This document shows positions 33,195-42,354 of a stretch of 64,000 bases of DNA, piece by piece (the stretch's first letter is position 1; each line of letters begins with the position of its first letter). Location: assembly GCA_029310945.1 (NCBI GenBank), contig JARJFC010000018.1, positions 1 through 64,000 on the forward strand, read 5' to 3'. Below the pieces are notes generated by a model. That model worked only from the letters and a program-made list of their open reading frames with translations. It made no database searches and was not told the DNA's origin. The translations under genes and the position numbers were made by a program. The DNA comes from Leptospira sp. 96542 (GTDB taxonomy: Bacteria > Spirochaetota > Leptospiria > Leptospirales > Leptospiraceae).

Positions 33195-34193
33195 ATGGAT
33201 GAAACGGTCTACGAGGAGAGAAAGACACCCGGCGGGTTTCTCGTCAAGGTGCGGCTCTCGAAACTTACCTACGTTGTTTTTACGGAGGCAGGTCCCGAGG
33301 TTCCCAAGGGGGCAAAAAACAATTCGATTGTTGTGAACGTGCCGAAAGTAGGATTTTTTGGAGATGATTTTGATGTGTCCCATTTCCATCTCGGAGAGCT
33401 TTCCTTTGTCAACGTGAAGGCGGGGAAAATGGTCATTCCCTACCAACATGGATTTTCCAATGAAATCAAAACCATCTACCTTGGCACGGGAAGCCAGAGT
33501 GATGTTCTGCCAGTTGTTATCTATCACTACAAAAACAAAGAAAATTTGATGGAATCTTGGGAGAAGGGTGAACAAGCACAGTTTCTTGTTGTAGACGAAG
33601 AAATCCCCAGGTCTGATATGGTTTCGTTCAAAATCCGATACCCAAGTATGAATATCCTTGTGATCAAAAAAAGGATCAATACTTCGGCAGAATCCCAGGC
33701 ACCGAAAGGGAACGACGGAAAAGACAAAGGTGTTGTGGATTACGATAAGGTCCGCGCAACCGATGTTGCCAAAAATCAAAATCTCAATACATACAGCGAA
33801 AACCCAGTCTTCCTTGCTCGGATCCACCTCCGCAGCATGGAGCTAGATAAAGTGAAACAACTCCTTCTCGATTTCCACCTTTCGTCGGAAGATGTCACTT
33901 TCATTCGAACCTTTTTGGATGTGATGATTCGAAATGAATTGCAGAAACCTGAACTTGATGTGGCCAAAAACCAACTCATTGCCATGAATGAAGCCTTTCG
34001 TCTCGCTGTTCTCATTTTGGAATTTAAAATCGAAGAATTTGAGATGGAACTAGACAAGGGGTTTTCAAGAGATATTTCCAATATGATCTATGCCTTGCTT
34101 GCCAAGGAACAAGAGCTTGCCCAAGACCTCGAAAAAGAAATTGTACTCTGGGAATGGAAGCTCCGAGCCCGGTCGATGATCTTCCGAAAATAG
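33195..34193 (+). CDS. hypothetical protein, 332 aa
   Basis: It starts two bases after the Fis-domain gene, so the two are probably co-transcribed. The N-terminal half looks beta-rich (FLVKVRLSKLTYVVFTEAGP), a charged linker lies near 165-190, and the C-terminal 130 residues are strongly helical and acidic (LDKVKQLLLDFHLSSEDVTF). There is no signal peptide or transmembrane helix. I know no family for it. Its place beside a regulator and the partition genes suggests a replicon-associated role, which is inference. Confidence 0.65.
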   Translation: MDETVYEERKTPGGFLVKVRLSKLTYVVFTEAGPEVPKGAKNNSIVVNVPKVGFFGDDFDVSHFHLGELSFVNVKAGKMVIPYQHGFSNEIKTIYLGTGSQSDVLPVVIYHYKNKENLMESWEKGEQAQFLVVDEEIPRSDMVSFKIRYPSMNILVIKKRINTSAESQAPKGNDGKDKGVVDYDKVRATDVAKNQNLNTYSENPVFLARIHLRSMELDKVKQLLLDFHLSSEDVTFIRTFLDVMIRNELQKPELDVAKNQLIAMNEAFRLAVLILEFKIEEFEMELDKGFSRDISNMIYALLAKEQELAQDLEKEIVLWEWKLRARSMIFRK

Positions 34194-34255
34194 CGAAAAA
34201 TCGTCAAAAAATGCTTTCTTTTTTCTGATTTCCCTAGAATATTAGGGAAGTTACC

Positions 34256-35065
34256 ATGAATTTCCTGGAAAAACATAGAATTTTGGCACAAAAATTGCTT
34301 AGGAGTTTTGCCTTTGTCTGTTTGGCTGCCGCTGTGATTTTTCCTTCTAACTTTCTATTCGCCCAATCGGCGGATGAGCCTGTGGTTCTTTATGCAGACG
34401 AACTTTTGACACCAGTAGAAGTGTATGATTCAGTGGTGAGCGAAGTGAGTCTTAGCGAGGAATCCAAATTGGCATACGCTGAAGATGGAACACTAACGAC
34501 CGAAAAACTGTATTATGGATCTAGCGATACCAAAACACAAGTCGATCCCCCAAATCAGCATTTTCTGTTTGTTGAAAATGGGTTCGCCGACGGGGCTTTC
34601 GCAGAACATTTCCTTCTAAAATCAGTTGCCAACCACGGTCTTTTTGGTTTCCTGGGGATATGTCTCAACCGAAGCGAGTTGCATTCCAGAAGTTTCTCAA
34701 CGCCATGCGCAAGCTGTCTTCAGAAGTCAATGACAGTGAAATTTGTAAACGACTCGAAATCCTCATGGCAACAAGCAAGGATGACCTTCCCTTGGCTCTT
34801 GTCAACCAGCTCCTACAAGAGCCAAAAGACTTTGACCCGAAACTCATTCACGAGCCCTTCACACAATATGTCCGACATTTCATCTATATGGTCAAAAGAA
34901 ATGGACGGCTTCCGTCTGATCTCGCCGACGGTGGTGGGGAACTGGAGACCGGAAACAAAAAGTCCGCAAGCACTAGAACAGGTAGCGGCTCTACCAAAAG
35001 CACAGCATCCGAAAGCAAAACTGCCTCTTTTGGCAAACCAAACGCAAAATCCAAAGAAAGTCTAA
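34256..35065 (+). CDS. exported protein of unknown function; 3' half doubtful (overlaps another frame)
   Basis: The open frame encodes 269 residues. The first 110 or so look genuine: a basic N-terminus, a signal peptide (RSFAFVCLAAAVIFPSNFLF, cleavage after AQ-S) and an acidic mature start (DEPVVLYADELLTPVEVYDS). Beyond about residue 135 the composition turns Ser/Thr-rich and shapeless, and that part lies wholly over the gene at 34660-35136 in another frame. Either the true gene is broken by a frameshift near 34560-34650, or it reads through by chance. A hairpin (TTCCCTA and TAGGGAA) encloses its AGGG ribosome site. Confidence 0.4.
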   Translation: MNFLEKHRILAQKLLRSFAFVCLAAAVIFPSNFLFAQSADEPVVLYADELLTPVEVYDSVVSEVSLSEESKLAYAEDGTLTTEKLYYGSSDTKTQVDPPNQHFLFVENGFADGAFAEHFLLKSVANHGLFGFLGICLNRSELHSRSFSTPCASCLQKSMTVKFVNDSKSSWQQARMTFPWLLSTSSYKSQKTLTRNSFTSPSHNMSDISSIWSKEMDGFRLISPTVVGNWRPETKSPQALEQVAALPKAQHPKAKLPLLANQTQNPKKV

Positions 35066-35136
35066 AAAAAACCAAAGTCCTCACTTCGGCCTCAAAAAAA
35101 ACAAAAACCCCTTCTAAAAAGTCAAAAAAAGGCTAA
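34660..35136 (+). CDS. hypothetical protein with basic Lys/Ser-rich tail
   Basis: A 158-residue protein beginning MSQPKRVAFQKFLNAMRKLS, with GGGG five bases before its ATG. Residues 1-90 are helical and well composed (KRLEILMATSKDDLPLALVN). The last 65 residues are a Lys/Ser/Thr-rich low-complexity tail (TSASKKTKTPSKKSKKG) resembling histone-like tails. It overlaps the preceding frame by 406 bases. It is more convincing than that frame in the shared region. Nucleic-acid binding is a reasonable guess only. Confidence 0.6.
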   Translation: MSQPKRVAFQKFLNAMRKLSSEVNDSEICKRLEILMATSKDDLPLALVNQLLQEPKDFDPKLIHEPFTQYVRHFIYMVKRNGRLPSDLADGGGELETGNKKSASTRTGSGSTKSTASESKTASFGKPNAKSKESLKKTKVLTSASKKTKTPSKKSKKG

Positions 35137-36029
35137 AATTCCAAGATTTTACCCTGTCCTGTGCACAGCACAGGGCGCCGGAATGCCCTAAGATTGCAGG
35201 GCAGAAGTTCCGTTTGGATGGAAATTTTGCGCCTAAATCTAAGCAAAAACTACCCTTCCGGAGGGGAACCCAGAAAAACTGACCCAAGCCATTCTGCCCA
35301 TTTTTGGGCACGGATGACTTGGGCATATAAACTTCCCTGCCGCTCCTAGGGCAGCATCCAAAAAATAACTCTGCCGAAAGGCAGGCACCCATTGGTAAGT
35401 GATCAGTAGCAGTCGGCACTCATGCCGATGGGGGGTCGGTTCCCGTAGTGACTCCAGGCCGGCAGCCAAAATCAGGACAGTTGTGGACTGCCGAGAGATC
35501 GGCATCGTTCTTTGCAGACTCGCAAAATTAAGCATTCGTAAGAAGGGGTCAAAAAAAGAAACCGAAGGGGGTCGGGTTTTTCGGTCGCATAGGAAAAAAC
35601 ATTGTATTTTGCATAGTTGTGCATCGACCAAAAATGGGCATCTTGCATGAAATTGTCATAAATCCTGGGTTTGGCCAAGAAAGGGGTGGGTACAAGCAAG
35701 GATTCGATCGAAAAAGCGGGGTTTCGCAAAAGACCAATGGAGAGTGGGATTTTTGCTAAACTTTTGCCCAAATGGAATCCTCCCAGGGGAATTCAATGCC
35801 CACTTTAGGGCGTTTAGGGGCTTTTTCTTCCATTTTTTGAAAAAACAAGAAATATGCTCTATCTTTTCCTTTGAGTGGGTTCAATGGAGGAGGGAGTGTG
35901 GAATCTGCCAAAACCAAAAGAAATATCTGCCAATCTGTCATGTGTATACAATTTTCATACACCTGAAATTATGTCATAAAACAGAAATATGTTTGCTTGG
36001 AAGCCCACGGCCTCTTCCCATGCTTTCAT
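35137..36029. other. gene-free, hairpin-rich interval (893 bp)
   Basis: No convincing gene is seen on either strand. The first 370 bases carry a series of stem-loops. These are CCTGTG/CACAGG (35158-35174); GCCCT/AGGGC (35185-35202); a nested stem 35283-35323 with TGCCCA-TTTT-TGGGCA at its tip; CTGCC/GGCAG (35337-35354); CTGCC-GAAA-GGCAG (35371-35384); TCGGCA-CTCA-TGCCGA (35413-35428); and TGCCGA-GAGA-TCGGCA (35489-35504). Two have GNRA loops. GAAGGGG(G)TC is repeated near 35546 and 35565. The last 250 bases are AT-rich and may hold the promoter of the next gene. I tested for RNase P RNA, tmRNA and SRP RNA signatures by eye and found none. Confidence 0.5.
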
Positions 36030-36245
36030 ATGGCAGAAACGATACGGCTGCGCGTGAAGTGCCACGCATGCTCTAATTTGATCGAAGGAACGGCTAAGTA
36101 CGGCTCAGGGCATTTTGTGCCGGAAGGGGTGAGTTTTGAATTTGTGGCTGTGGGGAAAGTGGAGGGTGCGCAAGGGAGGCGGGTGAAGGCAGAGGTTACC
36201 TGCATTTGCCCTAATTGCGGCGTGAAGTGCAAATACAATGTTTGA
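36030..36245 (+). CDS. small zinc-ribbon-like protein
   Basis: A 71-residue protein starting MAETIRLRVKCHACSNLIEG. Two Cys pairs, CHAC at residues 11-14 and CPNC near 61-64, with extra Cys around the second, fit a zinc ribbon. The region between them is beta-rich. ATG 36030 is chosen over a TTG at 35997 because the family-like start and composition begin there. No partner is evident; 29 bases separate it from the MBOAT gene. Confidence 0.65.
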   Translation: MAETIRLRVKCHACSNLIEGTAKYGSGHFVPEGVSFEFVAVGKVEGAQGRRVKAEVTCICPNCGVKCKYNV

Positions 36246-36274
36246 GTTAAAATTGATTATAAATAGGCACTAAT

Positions 36275-37756
36275 ATGCTTTTTAATTCAACAATTTTTGT
36301 CAAATTTTTAATTCAATCGCTTGCGGTATACTGGATCTCTCGTTGGCTGTTTGGGCTGATTTGGCAAAATCATGCACGTATCCAGGCAATATTTCGGTGG
36401 ATTTTAATTATTTATCTGATTAAAATTAGTCTTGTTTTCTACGGATATTGGAAATTTTCTTATGTTTTCATTTTGATTTGGATATCGGCCGTTGATTACG
36501 GTTTGGCTTTGTTGATGGTCACTTCCGAAACCCGATTCCCGCAATTCCGAAGGGTTTTGCTCTTTGTTTCGCTGGCAAACAGCCTCGGGATCTTATTTTT
36601 CTTTAAATATGGGCGATTTATTGCTGAAAATTGGGCATATGTGTGGCCAATTTCTTCCCCTTCTGGGATCTGGGAGACGCTGGTGCTTCCCCTTGGGATT
36701 TCCTTTTATACTTTCCAGTCTGTCTCCTACATTGTGGATGTTTATAAACGGGAAATTCCAGCGGAAACAAGCTATCTTTCCTATTTGCTCTTTCTTTCTT
36801 TTTTTCCCCAGCTTGTGGCGGGACCAATTGTCACAGCGAAGTCATTTTTACCACAAATTCGAAAATCTCTGGATTGGCGTAAAATTCCCCTAGCTTTTGC
36901 TATTTTTCTCATCTTACTTGGTCTTTTCAAAAAGGTGGTACTCGCAGACCATCTTGCAGAATCTTCAGAATTTGTATTTAGAAACCCCTCAGAAATGGAC
37001 ATTCGTACTTTATGGGTTGGTCTGATTTCCTATAGTTTTCAGATTTACTGTGACTTCTCAGGGTACACTGACATTGCCCAAGGTGCGGCACTTATGTTTG
37101 GATTCCGTTTGCCTGAAAATTTTTCTATGCCATACCTAGCTCGCGGATTTTCGGAATTTTGGACAAAGTGGCATATTTCACTTTCCAGTTGGTTAAAAAA
37201 ATATCTCTACTTCAACTTAGGCGGAAATCGAAACGGAGTTTACCGAACTTACCTTAACCTCCTCGTTGTGATGTTGCTTGGCGGCCTTTGGCATGGAGCC
37301 AATTGGAATTTTGTGTTTTGGGGTTTTGGACATGGGGTGTTACTCGTATTGGAAAGGGCGATGGGAAGATTCACCAGCTTCCCTGATTCAAAACTATTTA
37401 CTGGCTTCTACATTGGTTTTACTTTCTTAATGGTGAGTTTGCTCTGGATTTTTTTCCGAACACCCAATTTTTCTGAATCCTTGTGCTACCTACAGGGGCT
37501 TTTTATCAAAAATGGCGATCTTTCGTTGCCATACCGCTTGGAATCGAATGTTGTATTCTGCGCGGTTTTTATTATTTTGGGGCATTGGTTCGGGAAAAAA
37601 TATTTCAACAAAAATGAAGATTTGGAAAGTATATTTGCAAAAATTCAAAAATCCCCTGTAAAAGTAGCTTTTTTAGGCTTTTTTTCGGCCATCGGAATTA
37701 TCTCTACCGTCTTGTATGCAGCAGAAACCAAACCATTTGTGTATTTTGTGTTCTAG
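36275..37756 (+). CDS. MBOAT-family O-acyltransferase (AlgI-like), copy 1
   Basis: A 493-residue protein with about 11 transmembrane helices. LGISFYTFQSVSYIVDVYKR, the motif FWTKWHISLSSWLKKYLYF, and the catalytic His in GGLWHGANWNFVFWGFGHG identify the membrane-bound O-acyltransferase family (AlgI/DltB type). It would pass an acyl group across the membrane for attachment to an extracellular glycan. The SGNH gene follows two bases later, the usual partner. A second MBOAT/SGNH pair lies on the other strand at 55.1-57.7 kb. Confidence 0.92.
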   Translation: MLFNSTIFVKFLIQSLAVYWISRWLFGLIWQNHARIQAIFRWILIIYLIKISLVFYGYWKFSYVFILIWISAVDYGLALLMVTSETRFPQFRRVLLFVSLANSLGILFFFKYGRFIAENWAYVWPISSPSGIWETLVLPLGISFYTFQSVSYIVDVYKREIPAETSYLSYLLFLSFFPQLVAGPIVTAKSFLPQIRKSLDWRKIPLAFAIFLILLGLFKKVVLADHLAESSEFVFRNPSEMDIRTLWVGLISYSFQIYCDFSGYTDIAQGAALMFGFRLPENFSMPYLARGFSEFWTKWHISLSSWLKKYLYFNLGGNRNGVYRTYLNLLVVMLLGGLWHGANWNFVFWGFGHGVLLVLERAMGRFTSFPDSKLFTGFYIGFTFLMVSLLWIFFRTPNFSESLCYLQGLFIKNGDLSLPYRLESNVVFCAVFIILGHWFGKKYFNKNEDLESIFAKIQKSPVKVAFLGFFSAIGIISTVLYAAETKPFVYFVF

Positions 37757-37758
37757 CG

Positions 37759-39279
37759 ATGAAACAATGGATTTTCATCACAGCTCTTTTCCTTTCTCTC
37801 CTGAGTTTTGATTTTTTTATATTTAGAAAATTGCAGTTTTTGGTTCCCAATGAATCACCCTGGAATACCAACCATTTTTTTAATTTTCTGTACGAATATG
37901 AACGGATTCGTTCCATACCAAAAACAAAAAAAAGAATACTGGTTGTAGGAAGTTCGATCGCTTACTTTTCCATTGACGCGCAAAAGTTAGCCACTGAACT
38001 CAAATCGAAGTATGGTATCGATGCGGAAGTATTCTATCTCGCTTATGCTGGCAATAGTCCCTTGTATGTTTATCTTCTACTGGATTGGCTTTTTCCTTTG
38101 GAGCCAGATTTGGTTGTATATCCAATCAATTTCATCGACTACCGATTGCATAGAACCTATGTTATTTTCCCGGATGGCCGCAACGACACAGTTGATGAAA
38201 ACCTGATGATAAAAGACGCTTTGACATTTGCAGAAGCGCCCCAATCACTTTGGATTTTTCCTGGAGAAACATTGGCTGAAGTGGGCGAACAAATGGATTT
38301 GGAAACTGAATCCAAATATACAATGGCTAAACTTTTTGCTTTTTACCGGTTTAAAGATATTTTTTTTCAAAACCTGCAGAATTTGTACCAACACAGATTT
38401 GGTCGTAATACGAGTTACCACGCTTATGCAGGAGTTCCGATCCCAGAAGGAATCAGCGGAATGGGTTGGACAGGAAAAAGGTTTCAATTTCTGCCCACGG
38501 ATAAAATCAAAAAACAAGGATTTTGGGTTGAGGTAACTCCCTTTCTTTTGAATGGGCGTACATGCGCTCTTAGTTTCACGAATGGAATCCACAGCCAAAC
38601 GGTGGTTCTTTCGAAACCCGGCTGGGTAAAACTGAGGTTGGATTCAGAATTTTTCCAAACCCCCAAAGTTTTCGTCCATTCGGAACTAGAAAGGACTTGG
38701 TATGCGTATGAAGCCGACGGTGCCTATTTGGACTACCACTGGGATCCCATGGGGGTGAGGTTAGAGCAGACTTTTGGATTGCTAGAAGCGAACCAAGGAA
38801 TGCAGTACACGCGAGATCTCCGAACAGAGGATCTCCGGTATCAGAGGATGCCAGATGCGGAATACCAAAAATACTTTTATTACCGATTGTTAGAAGGTTT
38901 GGAAAAAAGGCCAGGCATCGGCTACCTTGTTGCATTGAAACATGCAAAGGAAAGGATTCGCAATGAGAGTTTTCGCCCAAGTTTCCATTTTCGATATGCC
39001 AAACAAATTGCTGACCGATTCCGAGCTAAAAACGTCCCTTTTTTACTCATCAATAACCCCGAAAACCCGATCTCTCTTGGATGGTATGAGGATTCGCAAT
39101 GGTACAAGGATCATCTTGCCTACTTATCCTCGCTTGCCGGTGGATCCGTACATTTCCTCGACTTACATAGGGATCTTCCTATGCAGGGATTTTCCGATTA
39201 CCATCACTTTACTTATTTAGGGATGGAAGAAATGAATCCGATTTATGCTAGAGAGATTGGAAATCTCTTTCCCAAATAG
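37759..39279 (+). CDS. SGNH-type (AlgJ/AlgX-like) acyl-transfer partner, copy 1
   Basis: A 506-residue protein with an N-terminal membrane anchor (about residues 5-22) and an extracytoplasmic SGNH-like domain. The nucleophile block is LVVGSSIAYFS at about residue 57-67, and the Asp-His block is SDYHHFTYLG near the C-terminus. A beta-rich insertion fills the middle. Such proteins accept acyl groups from the partner MBOAT and place them on a polysaccharide. It is larger than copy 2 (380 residues), so the acceptors may differ. Confidence 0.8.
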   Translation: MKQWIFITALFLSLLSFDFFIFRKLQFLVPNESPWNTNHFFNFLYEYERIRSIPKTKKRILVVGSSIAYFSIDAQKLATELKSKYGIDAEVFYLAYAGNSPLYVYLLLDWLFPLEPDLVVYPINFIDYRLHRTYVIFPDGRNDTVDENLMIKDALTFAEAPQSLWIFPGETLAEVGEQMDLETESKYTMAKLFAFYRFKDIFFQNLQNLYQHRFGRNTSYHAYAGVPIPEGISGMGWTGKRFQFLPTDKIKKQGFWVEVTPFLLNGRTCALSFTNGIHSQTVVLSKPGWVKLRLDSEFFQTPKVFVHSELERTWYAYEADGAYLDYHWDPMGVRLEQTFGLLEANQGMQYTRDLRTEDLRYQRMPDAEYQKYFYYRLLEGLEKRPGIGYLVALKHAKERIRNESFRPSFHFRYAKQIADRFRAKNVPFLLINNPENPISLGWYEDSQWYKDHLAYLSSLAGGSVHFLDLHRDLPMQGFSDYHHFTYLGMEEMNPIYAREIGNLFPK

Positions 39280-39291
39280 GATGTTTTTCAA

Positions 39292-39310
39292 TCCTTACTA
39301 TAGATAAGGA
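39292..39310 (+). promoter_or_regulatory. asd: hairpin enclosing the asd ribosome-binding site
   Basis: TCCTTA (39292-39297) can pair with TAAGGA (39305-39310), and the latter contains the asd Shine-Dalgarno five bases before ATG 39316. A six-base stem with a seven-base loop is weak, so control of translation is only a possibility. Confidence 0.25.
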
Positions 39311-39315
39311 AATTT

Positions 39316-40371
39316 ATGGAAAAAATCAAGGTAGGCGTACTGGGCGCTACCGGCTCAGTTGGCCAAAGATTCATTCAATTATTAGAAAACCACCCGTACT
39401 TTACGGTGACCCACCTGGCTGCCTCTGAAAAAAGTGCCGGTAAAACCTATGGGGAAGTGATGAAGTCACGTTGGAAGATTTCACCAGATATTCCAGCCTA
39501 TGCAAAAGACATCGTAATTTGTTTACCAAAACCAGAAGATACCAAGGGCGTACAACTTGTGTTTAGCGGTCTTGATTCTTCCATCGCAGGAGAAGTAGAA
39601 ACCGCTTATGCTGAATATGGTGTGATCGTTTTATCAAATTCAAAAAATCATCGAATGGATCCGAATGTTCCAATCTTATCTGCGGAAGTGAATGCGAACC
39701 ATTTAGATGTATTAAAATTTCAAAAGACAAAGGGAAAAATCATTACCAATTCCAATTGTACAATTATGGGAGTGACAATCTCTCTCAAACCATTATTAGA
39801 TCAGTTTGGTTTAAAGTCGGTTATGTTATTTTCTATGCAGGCAATTTCTGGAGCAGGTTACCCTGGTGTGCCGACAATGGACATTCTTGGAAACGTAGTT
39901 CCATACATTAGCGGGGAAGAAGAAAAAGCTGAGATCGAACCACAAAAATGTTTAGGTTTTGTAGAAGATGGAGAAATCAAACCAGCAGATTTTAAGATGT
40001 CCGCACATTGCAATCGTGTTCCAGTGTTTGATGGACATACTGTTTGTTTGTCGGTCTCATTTGAGAAAAAACCATCAAAGGACGATATTCTCAAAGCATG
40101 GGCCGAGTTCCGGGGAGAACCACAGGCACTGGAATTGCCTTTTGCACCAAAACAACCAATTCTTTATCGTGAAGAAAGTGATAGGCCGCAACCTAGGTTG
40201 GATTTGGAAACTGGACGGGGGATGACCACTGTTGTTGGTAGACTACGCGAGGATAGTTTGTTCGATTGGAAGTGGGTCGTATTGTCGCATAACACGATTC
40301 GAGGTGCTGCCGGAGCTGCCCTCCTCAACGCAGAACTCCTTTATAAAAAAGGATATTTTAGCAAAGGTTAG
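39316..40371 (+). CDS. asd: aspartate-semialdehyde dehydrogenase
   Basis: A 351-residue enzyme that reduces aspartyl phosphate to aspartate semialdehyde with NADPH, feeding diaminopimelate/lysine, threonine and methionine synthesis. The NADP-binding motif is [14 protein letters not shown] at residues 6-19, the catalytic Cys148 is in NSNCTIMGV, and the substrate and acid-base residues lie in [15 protein letters not shown] near 230-245. The sequence is of the archaeal/fungal-like Asd subgroup. It heads a run with the 658-residue gene, pyk and an Omp85 gene at 2-4 base spacing. asd is recalled as a CII marker gene in Leptospira. Confidence 0.95.
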   Translation: MEKIKVGVLGATGSVGQRFIQLLENHPYFTVTHLAASEKSAGKTYGEVMKSRWKISPDIPAYAKDIVICLPKPEDTKGVQLVFSGLDSSIAGEVETAYAEYGVIVLSNSKNHRMDPNVPILSAEVNANHLDVLKFQKTKGKIITNSNCTIMGVTISLKPLLDQFGLKSVMLFSMQAISGAGYPGVPTMDILGNVVPYISGEEEKAEIEPQKCLGFVEDGEIKPADFKMSAHCNRVPVFDGHTVCLSVSFEKKPSKDDILKAWAEFRGEPQALELPFAPKQPILYREESDRPQPRLDLETGRGMTTVVGRLREDSLFDWKWVVLSHNTIRGAAGAALLNAELLYKKGYFSKG

Positions 40372-40373
40372 TT

Positions 40374-42350
40374 ATGTTAGATCCAAATCTCCCTGAGCTA
40401 AAAGTAATGGATTACACTGCTTGTTTACAAAAGGTGCAAGCAATGGATTCGCGGGGAGATTTTTCGTACAAAGGGATTTACAAGGTCCTACTCGTAATTT
40501 TTGAGTGGACCGATAAGTTTTTACAAAACAAAGTTTTGCCAAATGTTGAACAGATTGAGCGTGATAGTTCTATAGATCGTGATCGTACCGAAAATTATGC
40601 CATCGATTTATGTTTTAAACAGAACCCGCCAATACTCAAAAAGTTAAATGTTCTTGAATTTCATCCCAATGAACCTGGGGATCCAGAAAATCCCAAAACA
40701 TTCATCAAACACAATACTGTATTCGCTAGACCCACGACTTCCGATGGAGGAACGGCATTTCGGTATGCGCTTGGATTGAATGAACTTTCTACAGCCGCAC
40801 TCAAAGGTTGGTTCAATGAAAAAAGGAAGTATGCGGGTAAGGAAAAAATGCGTAAGGTCATTAAGGCCGCAGTAGATTCTAATAGGCTGTTTGATACTTA
40901 TGCATCCACAGAAATTGGCAATTTATTCCAGTGCCCTTATGATAAAACGAAACCTCAAAAAGACACAACCATAGCCATTCATTTAAAACCCATACTCAAA
41001 CAGTTGGTAGACGATAAAATTTTATTTTTCTTCCGAAATGATGCTGCCTCAAGGCCTGCAAATAAAAGTGTATTTTTATACAATAAGTCTACTGAAATCG
41101 CTGATCGTTACGATGCTTATATCGATTATATAAAAAACACCATTTATCCATCCTTAAAAAACTTAGGGGTAATGGGCGAGATTTCAGAGGATTCGTGGAG
41201 TTCACCAAAATCTATCATCAAAGAAATTTCTGGTTATTTGAATGAATCTTATGGTGACCAAAAAACTTTGGTGGAAGAATGTTTGGTATTAAATGAAATT
41301 ATAGAAAAGGATCGCGAAAAAGAAGAAAAACAAAAACGCAAACAACAAGTGGAAGATCTGATGGGTTTCCTTGCGGAAGCAGGTAGAATTGTAGAAATCA
41401 ATCTTCTTCGTGTGGGTGGAGAACCTTTGACTGATGAGTTTAGGGCGACACTTTTATCGCAGCCAGAATTATTGTATGCAGAATATGCCGACAAACGCGT
41501 GTATAACGAATTTATCCTTCATAAAAATTGTATACCCCAGGCGATAGAATCCGCAAAAAGGACTTTTCAAATTAAACATTCTGACTTGGAAATAAGAGTT
41601 CTTAGCCTAATGAACGTTACTTTGCAATTGAATGAGGAAGGCTCTAAGCGAATTTTAGATGAGATAGAAGCTCAGAGTTTGTTTCCTTTTTTGCCATTTT
41701 TTACAAAATTATGGCGAATGATTATGGGAAACCAAATCGTTCATAAATTTGAAATTCCGATCATTAAGGCTAAGCTACAACAACAATTGACTCGGGACTT
41801 GACAGCGCAAAAGTCTCAGAAAATTGCACAAGAAAAAGAACGTTTGGTCAAAACTCGTGTGAAAGAACGAGAAGAAATAGAAAAAGAAGTGGAAAAACGA
41901 GCCAAAGCGGCCGTTGCACAATCGGATGATGAAGAATCTGAGTCGGTCAAGCAAGGTTCTCCCGAGGAAGAAAAAAAATGGAAAGAATCCATTGAGGCAG
42001 TGATAAAAATTTTAGATGAGGCTTGGGATTTTGGGATTTATCCAGATAGAGAGTATGTACTCAGTAAATTGAATGGTAAGTTCACGGAAGAAAATTTAAT
42101 TTTTTTCCTCAAAAAATTTGGCGGAAAAGAGATTTATAGTTTTCCAATCCGAAACCAAAGAGAAAAATTTCCGTGGCCTATTTTGGTATCCACAACCTAT
42201 CTCAAACGTAATGGCAAACGATTGCTTGATAAAGTTTCTGAAGAAAGTAACCGCCAGCGAAACGAAAAATTTCCGAATCAAGAGAAATTTGACATTGCGG
42301 AATCTCAATTAGAATTTCTTAATAGAATCTTACCACGATTGAAACCATAA
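40374..42350 (+). CDS. hypothetical protein with charged coiled coil, 658 aa
   Basis: It lies two bases after asd and four before pyk. The N-terminal 300 residues are globular and probably alpha/beta. Acidic and basic coiled-coil stretches occur near 305-325 and 475-530 ([20 protein letters not shown]), and the C-terminus ends in a small helical domain. There are no membrane segments and no motif that I recognise. The tight packing between two metabolic genes argues that it is real and expressed with them. I have no functional guess. Confidence 0.8.
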   Translation: MLDPNLPELKVMDYTACLQKVQAMDSRGDFSYKGIYKVLLVIFEWTDKFLQNKVLPNVEQIERDSSIDRDRTENYAIDLCFKQNPPILKKLNVLEFHPNEPGDPENPKTFIKHNTVFARPTTSDGGTAFRYALGLNELSTAALKGWFNEKRKYAGKEKMRKVIKAAVDSNRLFDTYASTEIGNLFQCPYDKTKPQKDTTIAIHLKPILKQLVDDKILFFFRNDAASRPANKSVFLYNKSTEIADRYDAYIDYIKNTIYPSLKNLGVMGEISEDSWSSPKSIIKEISGYLNESYGDQKTLVEECLVLNEIIEKDREKEEKQKRKQQVEDLMGFLAEAGRIVEINLLRVGGEPLTDEFRATLLSQPELLYAEYADKRVYNEFILHKNCIPQAIESAKRTFQIKHSDLEIRVLSLMNVTLQLNEEGSKRILDEIEAQSLFPFLPFFTKLWRMIMGNQIVHKFEIPIIKAKLQQQLTRDLTAQKSQKIAQEKERLVKTRVKEREEIEKEVEKRAKAAVAQSDDEESESVKQGSPEEEKKWKESIEAVIKILDEAWDFGIYPDREYVLSKLNGKFTEENLIFFLKKFGGKEIYSFPIRNQREKFPWPILVSTTYLKRNGKRLLDKVSEESNRQRNEKFPNQEKFDIAESQLEFLNRILPRLKP

Positions 42351-42354
42351 AATT

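Noticed and set aside
35137..35560. Integron attC array
   Set aside because: No integrase gene and no RYYYAAC/GTTRRRY ends; the hairpin stems do not share attC geometry.
35239..35771. Overlapping minus-strand open frames (35239-35631, 35472-35771)
   Set aside because: Several frames are open at once because of GC content; composition is rich in Cys/Pro/Arg with no motif or ribosome site, and hairpins explain the region better.
35756..35962. Minus-strand frame of 68 residues with acceptable composition
   Set aside because: There is no ribosome site, no neighbour to pair with and no family; support is too weak to call it a gene.
5415..35975. ATTATGTC copies near parA1 and at 35968 as extra Rep sites
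   Set aside because: An eight-base AT-rich word is expected several times by chance in 64 kb; only the cluster at rep is dense enough to note.
35137..36029. RNase P RNA, tmRNA or SRP RNA in the hairpin region
   Set aside because: No conserved core elements (for example GAAAGTCC, or the SRP GGTCAGGTCCGGAAGGAA core) are found on either strand.
38245..38980. Minus-strand frames of 117 and 134 residues
   Set aside because: They are antisense to the SGNH gene, with Cys/Ser/Pro-rich shadow composition.
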